Source of the DNA: an uncultured Bacteroidia bacterium
GTDB lineage: Bacteria; Bacteroidota; Bacteroidia; Bacteroidales; UBA932
DNA: 64,000 bases
Assembly: GCA_902784965.1 (NCBI GenBank)
Contig: CACZWU010000001.1
Span: forward strand, 1 to 64,000
Reading direction: 5' to 3'
Below the pieces are notes generated by a model. The model was not told the DNA's origin. It ran no database searches and saw only the letters and a program-made list of their open reading frames with translations. The position numbers and the translations under genes were made by a program. Shown in pieces: positions 42,006-50,894 of this stretch. Every line of letters begins with the position of its first letter. The stretch's first letter is position 1.

Positions 42006-43034
42006 ATGAAAAAAAGCACCTCCTCCATCCTGTCCATCGCGCTCCTGCTGGCAGCCCTTGTGACAGCCTCCTGCGGTGACGAAAAAGGTCAGCAGCAGGT
42101 TGAACAACGGGCGCAGCTGGTCGAGACCACCACGCTGGCCATGTCCGAGATCTCGCGGGAACTTGAGTTCGCCACCACGCTGGAAGGCTGGCAGACCGTC
42201 AATATCGCCCCTTCCGTTACGGGCAGGATCGAGCACATCTATACCGAGGTCGGCACGAACGTGAGTGCCGGTGCGATGCTCGTCCGGATGGACCAGAACC
42301 AATATACCACCACCAAGCTGACCTTCGCCAACCTGGGCGTCGAGATGGAGCGGATGCAATCGCTCCGCGAGAGCGGTGCGGTGTCCCAGCAGGTCTATGA
42401 CCAGACCAAGTTGAGCTACGAGCAGACCAAGGAGTCGCTGGATTTCCTGGAGAAGAATACTTTTGTCAAGGCTCCTTTTGCCGGCGTGATTTCGGCCAAG
42501 AACTATGAGGACGGCGAACTGTACAACGGCCAGCCTATCCTCGTGTTGACCCAGATTGCGACGCTTCGGGCGCAGATCGCCATTCCGGAGAACTACTATC
42601 CGAATGTCAAGAAAGGCATGCAGGTCAACGTTCAGTCGGACATCTATCCCGGCGTGAACTTCCCTGCCACGATCGAGATTGTTTATCCGACCGTCGATCC
42701 GGCCTCCCACACTTTCCAGGCCCGCCTCCGGATTCCCAACGGCAGCCTGAAACTGCGTCCGGGTATGTATGTGAAGACCCATATGTCGATGGGTATGTCC
42801 AAGGCGATGGTGGTGCCCTACCAGGCCGTGCTGAAACTCACCGGTTCGAACGACCGCTATGTCTTCCTCGATGAAGGCGGCGTGGCCAAGCGCGTGTTTG
42901 TGAAACTCGGCCAGCGCTTCGACGAGAATATCGAGCTCATCAGCGATGAGATACACGAAGGCGACCACCTTGTGACGGTGGGCCAGGCCAAGCTGGTGGA
43001 CGGTGTGAAGTTGAACGTAACCAAGGAGAACTAA
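42006..43034 (+). CDS. RND efflux periplasmic adaptor lipoprotein
   Basis: 342 residues. Lipobox VTASC gives Cys23. The lipoyl/barrel-sandwich domain is seen in WQTVNIAPSVTGRIEHIYTE and VKAPFAGVISAKNYEDGELY, with a short coiled hairpin between them (TFANLGVEMERMQSLRE). The beta-barrel and membrane-proximal domains follow. It joins TolC to the inner-membrane pump 3 nt downstream. The short hairpin is usual for MexA-type adaptors in Bacteroidetes. The cargo is not revealed. Confidence 0.93.
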   Translation: MKKSTSSILSIALLLAALVTASCGDEKGQQQVEQRAQLVETTTLAMSEISRELEFATTLEGWQTVNIAPSVTGRIEHIYTEVGTNVSAGAMLVRMDQNQYTTTKLTFANLGVEMERMQSLRESGAVSQQVYDQTKLSYEQTKESLDFLEKNTFVKAPFAGVISAKNYEDGELYNGQPILVLTQIATLRAQIAIPENYYPNVKKGMQVNVQSDIYPGVNFPATIEIVYPTVDPASHTFQARLRIPNGSLKLRPGMYVKTHMSMGMSKAMVVPYQAVLKLTGSNDRYVFLDEGGVAKRVFVKLGQRFDENIELISDEIHEGDHLVTVGQAKLVDGVKLNVTKEN

Positions 43035-43037
43035 ACG

Positions 43038-46000
43038 ATGAGCATCTACAAGTCAGCGATTGAAAAACCGGTCACTACGGCGCTGATCTTTGTGGCGGTC
43101 ATCGTCATCGGCGTGTTTTCGCTGTTGCGGCTGCCGATCGACCAGTTCCCCGAGATGAACCCGCCGTACATCACGGTGATGACCACCTACGCCGGGGCTT
43201 CCGCCAGTGAGATCGAGACCAATGTGACCAAGATCATCGAGAACAGCCTCACGTCGGTCGACGGCCTGAAGGAGCTGACCTCCTCCTCGCGCGACAACAT
43301 GTCGGTCGTCTCCCTGGAATTGGAATGGGGAGCGGACCTCGACGAGGCATCCAATGACATTCGGTCGTATATCGATATGGTGAAGAGCAACCTGCCTGAC
43401 GGTTGTTCCAATCCGGTGATGTTCAAGCTCAATTCGAGCTTGATGCCGATTATCCAGTATTCCGTGATGGCCCGCGAGAGCTATCCGGGTCTGGAGAAGA
43501 TCATGAACGACGAAGTGGTGCCACAGCTCAACCGCATCAACGGTATCGGCTCCGTGACCGTGTCCGGCGCTCCGGACCGCTATGTCTATATCGATATCGA
43601 CCAGGCGAAGCTGGACGGCTACAACCTGACCGTCGAGCAGGTGGCCAACGCCATCAGCGTCAACAACCTGAACCTCTCGAGCGGTACTGTGAAGATGGAC
43701 AGGGAGCAGTACCAGATGCAGGTGCGCGGCGAATATGCGCAGAGCGCCGACATCGCCGACATCGTGGTCCTCACCACGCCGATCGGCCAGAAGGTGTTCG
43801 TCCGCGACCTGGCTGCCGTCCGCGATACCATCAAGGACCTTTCCCTTGACGAGAAGGTGGACGGCAAGGACGCCGTCCGTCTGATCGTGGCCAAGAAGTC
43901 GGGTTCCAACACCGTGCAGGTCTGTAAGGACGTGCGCAAGGAGCTCGCCAAACTCGAGAAGACGCTCCCAGCGGACGTCGAGATCAAGATGATCTACGAC
44001 TCCTCCGAGGAGATTGAAAACGCCATCGGATCGCTGGAAGAATCAATCCTCTACGCCCTGCTATTCGTGGTGCTGGTGGTCTTCTTCTTCCTGGGCAAGT
44101 GGCGTGCGACCCTGATCATCGGTATCACGATCCCGATCGCCCTGATCGTGGCCTTCATCTATCTGTTGGTAGTCGACAGTTCGCTCAACATCATCTCCTT
44201 GTCCGCCTTGACGGTGGCCATCGGTATGGTGGTGGACGACGCCATCGTGGTACTGGAGAACATCACCAAGCACATCGACCGCGGCTCCTCGCCGCACGAG
44301 GCGGCCATCTATGCCACCAACGAGGTCTGGACTTCCGTGATCGCCACGACGCTGGTGATTGCAGCTGTGTTCATCCCGCTCACGATGCTCACCGGTATGG
44401 CCGGCATCCTCTTCAAGGAACTTGGCTGGATCGTGACCATCGTGGTGTCCACTTCGACGCTGGTGGCCATCTCGCTGATTCCGATGCTGTGCTCGAAACT
44501 GCTGAAGGCCAATGCCGTGGAGATTGACAAAAATGGCCGTCTCGTAGAGAAAAAAGCCCGCCGCGGCTGGTATGACCGCATTATCGTGGGCTTCCTCGAC
44601 AAAGTGGACAAGGCCTATGCGAAGCTTCTTCACTGGTGCCTGAACCACAAGCTGGTGACCATTGTGATTGCCCTTGCCTTCTTTGTCGTTTCCATCCTCC
44701 CGATGGCCCTGGGCAAGATCGGTACCGACTTTATGCAGACCAGCGACAACGGCCGCCTCAGCGTGACCGTGGAACTGCAGCCGGGTACCCGGGTCGAACG
44801 CTCGGCCGCCCTCGCCCGCGTTCTGGAAACCCGTATCGAAGAACTGGTGCCTGAGGTCAAGCGCATTTCCACTTCTACCGGTTCCAACGACGAAAGCACC
44901 ATCGGTGCGCTCTTCTCTTCGACCACCAACTACAAGATTTCGATGACGGTGGTCTGCACGAAGAAATACGAGCGCAAACGCAGCATCGAGGAGATTGCCG
45001 AGGTGATCCGCCAGGAACTTGCACAATATCCAGAAATCATCGAATATCAGTGTATGGTTTCGAGCGGGATGGGGGCCGGAGGCGCGTCTACCGTAGACGT
45101 GGAAATCTATGGTTACGACTTCGATGAGACCAGCGCCTATGCCGCACAGGTGCGCCAGGCCATCATCGACAACGTGCCGGGAGCGCGCAATGTGCGTATC
45201 ACACGCGACAAGGACCGTCCCGAGCTGAAGCTGGTCGTCGATAAGGAGAAGGCCGCCCTTCACGGCTTGAACACCGCTACGGTCTCTCAGTACGTGCGCA
45301 ACCGCGTGGCCGGCTACACGGCCGGTTTCCTGAAAGAGGACGGCGACGAATACAACATTGTGGTCCGTCTCAAGGAAGAGGACCGCAACTCGCTGAGCGA
45401 TATCCAGGACCTCACCATCCCGACCGCGACGGGCGCCCGCATCAAGCTGAGCGAGATCGCACAGATCGAGGAGTACTGGGCGCCGCAGACCATCGAGCGC
45501 AAGAGCCGCCAGCGCTATGTGCGTGTGACTGCCCTCCCGTACAAGACTTCGCTGGGCGAGCTGGCGGAAGCCATTCAGGTGCAGCTCGACCAGCTCAAGG
45601 CCCCCTCGGGTGTTTCGGTGGTGCTGGCAGGCGACTATGAAGACCAGCAGAAGACTTTCAAGGACATCGTCATGCTGGGTTTGCTCATCATCCTGCTCGT
45701 CTACATCGTGATGGCCTCGCAGTTCGAGAGCCTCGGCAAGCCCGCGGTCATCCTGCTGGCCATTCCGTTCGCCCTCTCGGGCGTCGTGCTCGCCCTCTGG
45801 ATCACGGGCCGTTCGCTCGATATGATCGGCGCGCTGGGTATCGTGATGCTCATCGGTATCGTGGTGAAGAACGGTATCGTGCTGGTGGACTACACCAACC
45901 TGATGCGCGACCGGGGTTACCGGCTCAATGACGCCATCGCCCTGTCGGGTGCTTCGCGTCTGCGTCCGGTGCTGATGACGGCCTTCACGACCCTGCTCGG

Positions 46001-46223
46001 TATGCTCCCGATGGCATTGAGCAAAGGCGAGGGCTCCGAGATGTGGCAGCCGCTGGGTATCGTCGTGATCGGAGGTCTGCTGGTTTCGACCTTCATCACG
46101 CTGATCATCGTCCCGGTGGTCTATGGCCTGATTTCACGCAGCGGTGAACGCGACAAGGAAGTGAAGCAACGCAAAGAGTTTATATTCATGAAATTGAACC
46201 CCGATCAGGAGGAAGCAAGATGA
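43038..46223 (+). CDS. RND-superfamily multidrug/solute efflux pump (AcrB-like)
   Basis: 1061 residues with twelve membrane helices in two halves. N-terminal IYKSAIEKPVTTALIFVAVI matches HAE1 pumps. Helix 4 contains the proton-relay pair in VAIGMVVDDAIVVLENI (adjacent Asp). The second half has GALGIVMLIGIVVKNGIVLVDY and TTLLGMLPMALSKGEGSEMW. These motifs belong to HAE rather than heavy-metal (CusA) pumps. Overlaps the PII-like gene by 4 bp. Confidence 0.95.
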   Translation: MSIYKSAIEKPVTTALIFVAVIVIGVFSLLRLPIDQFPEMNPPYITVMTTYAGASASEIETNVTKIIENSLTSVDGLKELTSSSRDNMSVVSLELEWGADLDEASNDIRSYIDMVKSNLPDGCSNPVMFKLNSSLMPIIQYSVMARESYPGLEKIMNDEVVPQLNRINGIGSVTVSGAPDRYVYIDIDQAKLDGYNLTVEQVANAISVNNLNLSSGTVKMDREQYQMQVRGEYAQSADIADIVVLTTPIGQKVFVRDLAAVRDTIKDLSLDEKVDGKDAVRLIVAKKSGSNTVQVCKDVRKELAKLEKTLPADVEIKMIYDSSEEIENAIGSLEESILYALLFVVLVVFFFLGKWRATLIIGITIPIALIVAFIYLLVVDSSLNIISLSALTVAIGMVVDDAIVVLENITKHIDRGSSPHEAAIYATNEVWTSVIATTLVIAAVFIPLTMLTGMAGILFKELGWIVTIVVSTSTLVAISLIPMLCSKLLKANAVEIDKNGRLVEKKARRGWYDRIIVGFLDKVDKAYAKLLHWCLNHKLVTIVIALAFFVVSILPMALGKIGTDFMQTSDNGRLSVTVELQPGTRVERSAALARVLETRIEELVPEVKRISTSTGSNDESTIGALFSSTTNYKISMTVVCTKKYERKRSIEEIAEVIRQELAQYPEIIEYQCMVSSGMGAGGASTVDVEIYGYDFDETSAYAAQVRQAIIDNVPGARNVRITRDKDRPELKLVVDKEKAALHGLNTATVSQYVRNRVAGYTAGFLKEDGDEYNIVVRLKEEDRNSLSDIQDLTIPTATGARIKLSEIAQIEEYWAPQTIERKSRQRYVRVTALPYKTSLGELAEAIQVQLDQLKAPSGVSVVLAGDYEDQQKTFKDIVMLGLLIILLVYIVMASQFESLGKPAVILLAIPFALSGVVLALWITGRSLDMIGALGIVMLIGIVVKNGIVLVDYTNLMRDRGYRLNDAIALSGASRLRPVLMTAFTTLLGMLPMALSKGEGSEMWQPLGIVVIGGLLVSTFITLIIVPVVYGLISRSGERDKEVKQRKEFIFMKLNPDQEEAR

Positions 46224-46513
46224 AAAGTGTAATGATTGTATTCAACCAGGCCTTCACCACACGTGTGGAGTATATGCTGGAGGTGCTGGGTATCAGAGGA
46301 TTTACCTTTTTCGAGCAGGTGCAGGGCCGCGGATCCGTCGACGGCGAGCCGCACCGGGGCACCCACACCTGGCCGGAAATGAACTCTGCCGTCATCACGA
46401 TCGTTCCCGATGAGAAGGTGGCAGAATTGCTGCTGACGGTACGCAAACTCGATGCCCGCAACAAGGCAGTGGGCGTCCGTGCCTTTGTATGGAATATTGA
46501 ACAGAGTGTCTGA
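46220..46513 (+). CDS. PII-like small protein at the end of the efflux operon
   Basis: 97 residues, no signal peptide. The pattern beta-alpha-beta-beta-alpha-beta with KSVMIVFNQAFTTRVEYMLE, GIRGFTFFEQVQGRG and MNSAVITIVPDEKVAELLLT resembles the PII/DUF3240 superfamily of ligand-sensing trimers. Its ATG overlaps the pump stop (ATGA), so production is tied to the pump. It may sense a metabolite and modulate efflux; this is inference. The T-loop tyrosine region of classic GlnB is not present. Confidence 0.7.
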   Translation: MKSVMIVFNQAFTTRVEYMLEVLGIRGFTFFEQVQGRGSVDGEPHRGTHTWPEMNSAVITIVPDEKVAELLLTVRKLDARNKAVGVRAFVWNIEQSV

Positions 46514-46569
46514 CATTCCGAAAAAATTTATAACTTTACCCAGATTTATCTCCAAAATAGAATAAGAAT

Positions 46570-46887
46570 ATGGCACAAGCATTAACTGATTCCAATTTCT
46601 CCGAGATTGTCGAGCAGGGTTCCCTTCCTGTGCTCGTGGACTTTTGGGCCACCTGGTGCGGCCCCTGCCGGATGCTTTCTCCCGTGGTCGACAAATTGGC
46701 TGAGAAATATGCAGGCAAGGTCAATGTCGTCAAATGCAATGTGGACGAAAATGCCGACATCCCCATGAAATTCGGCATCCGCAACATCCCTACGCTGCTC
46801 TTCTTCAAGGACGGGCAGTTGGTCGACCGTCTGGTGGGCGCCGTCCCGCAGGCCGAGATCGAAAAGAAACTCGATGCAATTATCTAA
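46570..46887 (+). CDS. trxA: Thioredoxin
   Basis: 105 residues, single thioredoxin fold with active site FWATWCGPCRML (residues 25-36) and the cis-proline in IRNIPTLLFFKDG. No signal peptide, so cytoplasmic. Would serve reductases such as the methionine sulfoxide reductase at 19491-19952. A weak promoter-like TAACTTTA lies at about 46531-46538. First of a three-gene run with the barrel protein and the prenyl synthase. Confidence 0.95.
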   Translation: MAQALTDSNFSEIVEQGSLPVLVDFWATWCGPCRMLSPVVDKLAEKYAGKVNVVKCNVDENADIPMKFGIRNIPTLLFFKDGQLVDRLVGAVPQAEIEKKLDAII

Positions 46888-46899
46888 ATCTATCCAAAT

Positions 46900-47481
46900 A
46901 TGAAAAAACTTTCCGTGCTGCTCGTCAGCATTCTCTGCCTCGGTGTGCTCAACGCCGGTGCGCAGGGTTTCATTGTCAAGGGTGGTTACAACTACTCGAA
47001 ATCCAGTGTCAAGGACCTCAAGGACGGCCATAGCGGCTGGCAGGCCGGTATCGGCTACCAGACTGAGGCGACCAAGGGCTTTTCGTTCCAGCCCGAGTTG
47101 CTGTACAAGGTGGACGGCCTCAAGTTCTCCGATGGCGCCAACCTGCGCCTGTCCCACCTGGAACTCCCCCTCAATGTCCAGTGGGGTCCCGATTTGCTGA
47201 TTGCCCGTCCGTTCGTGTTTGCCGGTCCTTTCGTGGGCTACAACTTCAGGCCGAGCGGAAAAGGCATGTCCGAAGCCGAAATCTCCGCGCTCAATCGTTT
47301 TGAATGGGGCGTTGGCGTTGGCCTGGGCCTCAACATCTGGAAAATCCAGATTGCCGGCAAGTACAACTGGAACTTCGGTACCTTTGCCGATGTGAAGAGC
47401 GTCCAGCAGGCCATGGCTCACTTCGAAAGCCTCAAATCCCATCCGCGTTCCTTCGAGATTTCCATCGGCTTCAGGTTCTAA
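46900..47481 (+). CDS. Porin-like outer-membrane beta-barrel protein
   Basis: 193 residues. Signal peptide 1-22 (LLVSILCLGVLNAGAQ). The mature N-terminus GFIVKGGYNYSKSSVKD and repeated strands (GIGYQTEATKGFSFQPELLY, LNVQWGPDLLIARPFVFAGP) fit the PorT/OMP_b-brl family common in Bacteroidetes, ending FEISIGFRF. Substrate unknown. It follows trxA by 12 nt; the next gene starts 4 nt after its stop. Confidence 0.8.
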   Translation: MKKLSVLLVSILCLGVLNAGAQGFIVKGGYNYSKSSVKDLKDGHSGWQAGIGYQTEATKGFSFQPELLYKVDGLKFSDGANLRLSHLELPLNVQWGPDLLIARPFVFAGPFVGYNFRPSGKGMSEAEISALNRFEWGVGVGLGLNIWKIQIAGKYNWNFGTFADVKSVQQAMAHFESLKSHPRSFEISIGFRF

Positions 47482-47485
47482 AGAG

Positions 47486-48454
47486 TTGTTCGGGGAAATC
47501 CAGCGGTTCCTGGGTTCGGCTTGGACGGATTTCCAGCGTTGTTTCGCCGAGAGTCTCCAGACCGACATTCCGTTGCTCGACCAGGTAAACCAATACCTGC
47601 TTGCGCACGGAGGAAAGAAACTGCGCCCTACCTTTACGCTGCTCGTGGCACAGGCCCTGCGGGGTCGGTGCGACGAGCAGTTTGTTATTGACTGTGCGGT
47701 AGCCACCGAACTGCTGCACACGGCCACGCTGGTGCACGACGACGTGGCCGACGACTCCGCCATCCGACGCGGAGCGCCTACCGTGACGGCACTCTATTCG
47801 CCGTCATCGGCCGTGCTGATCGGGGATTTCTGGCTCTCCCGCGCGGTGGATCGCATCAACGAACACCCCAACCGCCGTGTACTCAAGGTGTTTTCCAAGT
47901 GCTTCGGCGATCTGGCGGAAGGGGAGATGCTCCAGCTGGAGAAAGCAGCCCGTTTCGATACCACCGAGGCGGATTACCGCCGCATCATCTATAGCAAGAC
48001 GACTTCGCTTTTCGAGGCGTCGATGCTTTCTGCCGCTTATTCCGTGGGGGCAACGGAGCAGGAGGAAGAGATGGTCCGTCGCTATGCCTTCCATATCGGG
48101 CAGTCGTTCCAGATGATGGATGACATCCTCGACTATTCCCCGGAACTGTCGATCGGCAAACCCACGGGGCAGGATCTGATGGAAAAGAAGGTCACCCTGC
48201 CGTTGCTGTGTCTTTTCAAGAAGGTGCCTGCCGATGTCGCGCAGCGCATCCGTGAGCGGATGTCCCATCCCGACACCGCCCTCGTCGACGAGGTGTTTTC
48301 GCTGGTGCAGCGCTATGACGCCCTCTCCGATGCCCGTTCCGTCCTGGAAGCGGAGATCGGACAGGCCGTCGAGGCCATCGCGCCGGTTCCGGCCTCACAA
48401 GCAAAAGATTATCTGGTTGAGTTGGCTCGTATGATGGCCGTCAGGACCTCGTAA
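47486..48454 (+). CDS. ispB: Polyprenyl diphosphate synthase
   Basis: 322 residues from a TTG start, the only sensible initiator ahead of the conserved GGKKLRP. The first aspartate-rich motif is LVHDDVADDSAIRRG (Asp-Asp-x4-Asp region) and the second is FQMMDDILDY. It makes the long isoprenoid tail of menaquinone in the cytoplasm. The residue size at the chain-length position is not clear enough to state C40 or C45. The gene overlaps the convergent trmB by 14 bp. Confidence 0.9.
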   Translation: MFGEIQRFLGSAWTDFQRCFAESLQTDIPLLDQVNQYLLAHGGKKLRPTFTLLVAQALRGRCDEQFVIDCAVATELLHTATLVHDDVADDSAIRRGAPTVTALYSPSSAVLIGDFWLSRAVDRINEHPNRRVLKVFSKCFGDLAEGEMLQLEKAARFDTTEADYRRIIYSKTTSLFEASMLSAAYSVGATEQEEEMVRRYAFHIGQSFQMMDDILDYSPELSIGKPTGQDLMEKKVTLPLLCLFKKVPADVAQRIRERMSHPDTALVDEVFSLVQRYDALSDARSVLEAEIGQAVEAIAPVPASQAKDYLVELARMMAVRTS

Positions 48455-49178
48455 GGGTCTTGTAGGTCTGTTCGTACGGCTCCTGGTCCCACTCGGGTTC
48501 GACCAGGGGTTGGTCGCTGTCGAGCCGGAAGGCCAGGTAGGTGATGGGGATGCCCTGGGCCAGGAAATTCTTTTCGTAGAAAGTCTGGATGGAAAGCAGA
48601 TCGTCGGCGCGTCCCGTTCCGTAGATGTCCTCGTTGTGCTCGAGCACCGTAAGGCCGTTGCAGCGGGCCGTTTCCAGGGTGAAGTGGTGCAGCAGTCGGC
48701 TGTCGGTCTTCAGGTGGATGACACCGCCCGGAGCGAGCATCCGCCGGTAGCTCTCCAGAAAACGGGGGTGGGTAAGGCGTTTGCGCGGCTTGCGCTCTTG
48801 CGGATCGGCGAAGGTGATCCAGATCTCGTCGATCTCGGCCGATCCGAACAGCGACTCGATGAACTCGATGCGCGTGCGGATGAAGGCCACGTTGCCCAGT
48901 TGGTTGAGCGTGGCGTATTTGGCGCCTTTCCAGAGCCGGGCGCCCTTGATGTCGATGCCGATGTAGTTCTTGTCGGGGAAACGTTCCGCCAGGGCGACGG
49001 TATATTCGCCCTTGCCGCACCCCAGCTCCAGGACGATGGGGTGGTCGTTGTGGAACATCGCCGTTTTCCAGTTCCCTTTCAGGGGATGGTCGCGGCCGAG
49101 CAGCTCTTCGGTGGCGGGCTGCACCAGGCAGGAGAACGTCTCGTTCTCCCGGAATTTCTTGAGTTTACCTTTTCCCAT
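48441..49178 (-). CDS. trmB: tRNA (guanine-N7)-methyltransferase
   Basis: 245 residues. SAM site VLELGCGKGEYTVALAERFP, then GIDIKGARLWKGAK, and the TrmB-specific IWITFADPQERKPRKRLTHPRFL. It methylates G46 of tRNAs. Last gene of the holB-ricT-gldH-trmB unit: its start overlaps gldH by 14 bp and its stop overlaps the prenyl synthase. Confidence 0.95.
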   Translation of the reverse strand: MGKGKLKKFRENETFSCLVQPATEELLGRDHPLKGNWKTAMFHNDHPIVLELGCGKGEYTVALAERFPDKNYIGIDIKGARLWKGAKYATLNQLGNVAFIRTRIEFIESLFGSAEIDEIWITFADPQERKPRKRLTHPRFLESYRRMLAPGGVIHLKTDSRLLHHFTLETARCNGLTVLEHNEDIYGTGRADDLLSIQTFYEKNFLAQGIPITYLAFRLDSDQPLVEPEWDQEPYEQTYKTLTRS

Positions 49179-49656
49179 CGTTCAGAGAGTATGAAAATCC
49201 GAGTCCGTAGAGGGCATCGGCCCGTTCCGGGTTGGCAGGACGGACATGGAAGGTCCAGGTGCCGGGAGTGGCGTCCAGGCTGCGCCAGGGCCATTCGAAG
49301 TCGGTCACCGATCCGCTGCCGGGAATGATCCGGATGCCGTCGTCCCCGCTGCTGTGGAGGGGCAGGTCCACACGCTCGATGGCAGTGGCTCCGTCGGGCG
49401 TGGTGATGCGGATGTCGAAAGCGAGGCACTCTTCGGGAATACGGCTGGCAACCATGCGGGCGGCCAATCGCAGCGCAAAGCGGGCGCTGGTGTCGAAAGA
49501 GGCCGAAAAACCGTATTCACCTCCTTGATTGTCGGCGGTCCATTGGGACACGAGGAGGTGGTTGTCGGTAGGCCGGGTGCAGGCTGCCAGCAAGGCCAGC
49601 GCTGCCAGCAACCCGGCGAAAAAGTGCAGGACGTACGGTTTACTGCTGTTTCGCAT
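49165..49656 (-). CDS. gldH: GldH-type gliding motility lipoprotein
   Basis: 163 residues from the ATG at 49654-49656. Lipobox LLAAC. The C-terminal half (TPDGATAIERVDLPLHSSG, then GTWTFHVRPAN and LYGLGFSYSLND) has the GldH shape, and the position between ricT and trmB is where gldH sits in many Bacteroidetes. GldH is an accessory of the gliding/type IX apparatus, although non-gliding Bacteroidales keep it. Similarity is modest, so the name rests partly on gene order. Confidence 0.65.
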   Translation of the reverse strand: MRNSSKPYVLHFFAGLLAALALLAACTRPTDNHLLVSQWTADNQGGEYGFSASFDTSARFALRLAARMVASRIPEECLAFDIRITTPDGATAIERVDLPLHSSGDDGIRIIPGSGSVTDFEWPWRSLDATPGTWTFHVRPANPERADALYGLGFSYSLNDGKR

Positions 49657-50890
49657 GGCCGCCGCCGTTTCCTCCATTGCCGCCGTTTCCTCCATTGCCG
49701 CCGTTTCCTCCATTGCCGCCGTTCCGTTTGCGCCGGTTCCCGCCGCCACCGTTGCCGCGTTTGCGGTTGGGACGGCGTTTTTTCTCATCGAAGCGGGTGA
49801 TGCTGTCGTCGCCCAGGCCGCCGGTGATGAAATCGCTCTGCTTGACGCCGGGGCCGCTCTCCTGCAGCGAGGCGGGCTTGTTGCCCTTGCGGTTTTCGGC
49901 CAGGATCTCGCGGACGCGGCTGGCGGGCAGGGGATAGAGGTTCGACAGGCTGCCCTGTTCGTAGGAGAAGTACATGATTCCCTGCAGGATGTCGGTCTTC
50001 ATGAGCCAGGCCGGGCCGTCTTCGAGTTCGATGGGGCCGCGGACGTCGGGCAGCTGTTTCTGGGCGTCGACATAGACCGACGCCTCATAGTTGATGCAGC
50101 ATTTGAGCTTGCTGCACTGTCCGGCTAGTTTCTGCGGGTTGAGCGAGAGGTCCTGGCAGCGGGCTGCCTGCGTGGTGATGGATTGGAAATCCGACATGTA
50201 GTTGGAGCAGCAGAGTGCCCGTCCGCAGACGCCGAGACCGCCGATCAGGCCTGCTTCCTGGCGGGCGCCGATCTGCTTCATCTCCACGCGGATGTGGAAC
50301 TCTTCTGCAAAATCCTTGATGAGCTGGCGGAAGTCCACGCGCTCGTCGGCGATATAGTAGAAAATGGCCTTGCTGCCGTCGCCCTGGAATTCCACGTCGC
50401 CGATCTTCATGTCGAGTCCCAGGCGCGCGGCCAGCTGGCGGGAGCGGATCATCGTCTTCTGTTCGCGGGAGATGGCTTCCTGCCAGCGCTCGATGTCGAG
50501 GATCTTGGCCTTCCGGTAGATGCGGCGGAACTCGTAGTTCTCCGGGTCGAAGTGGTGACGAGCCAGTTGCTGGAGGACCACCGGTCCTTCCAGGGTCACA
50601 ATGCCCAGGTCGTGTCCGGTGGTGGCTTCCACCACCACCAGGTCGCCGGCCTTGATGATCTGGCCCGAGGTGTTGCGGAAGAAGGCCTTGCGGGTATTCT
50701 TGAAACGTACCTCATAGAGGTCATTGTAGCGGGTCTGGTGAATGCCTTCCATCCAGTCGTAGCTGCTGAGTTTGCAACAGCGGGGATTGTACTGGACTTT
50801 CAGTTCGCCGATGGGGCTGCGTTCCACGTCGCAGCCGCGCGAACAGTCGTATTGTCGTGTTCCTTTTTCCTTGAGGATGATATCTTCCAT
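49640..50890 (-). CDS. ricT: RicT/PSP1-domain protein
   Basis: 416 residues. The PSP1 C-terminal domain and its cysteines are clear: GGLGVCGRALCCSNY and SKLKCCINYEASVY, with an N-terminal pair in YDCSRGCDVERSP. In other bacteria RicT (YaaT) with partners promotes RNA processing and iron-sulfur-dependent regulation. The last about 40 residues are a low-complexity tail (RRKRNGGNGGNGGNGG) encoded by an 18-bp tandem repeat and rich in Arg, suggesting RNA contact. Gap of 4 nt from holB; the tail overlaps the gldH start by 17 bp. Confidence 0.9.
   Translation of the reverse strand: MEDIILKEKGTRQYDCSRGCDVERSPIGELKVQYNPRCCKLSSYDWMEGIHQTRYNDLYEVRFKNTRKAFFRNTSGQIIKAGDLVVVEATTGHDLGIVTLEGPVVLQQLARHHFDPENYEFRRIYRKAKILDIERWQEAISREQKTMIRSRQLAARLGLDMKIGDVEFQGDGSKAIFYYIADERVDFRQLIKDFAEEFHIRVEMKQIGARQEAGLIGGLGVCGRALCCSNYMSDFQSITTQAARCQDLSLNPQKLAGQCSKLKCCINYEASVYVDAQKQLPDVRGPIELEDGPAWLMKTDILQGIMYFSYEQGSLSNLYPLPASRVREILAENRKGNKPASLQESGPGVKQSDFITGGLGDDSITRFDEKKRRPNRKRGNGGGGNRRKRNGGNGGNGGNGGNGGNGGNGGGHAKQQ
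49661..49714. repeat. 18-bp tandem repeat in the ricT tail
   Basis: Three perfect copies of GCCGCCGTTTCCTCCATT, plus a partial fourth, encoding repeated Gly-Gly-Asn triplets on the minus strand. Copy number could vary by slippage without a frameshift. Confidence 0.9.
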
Positions 50891-50894
50891 GATT

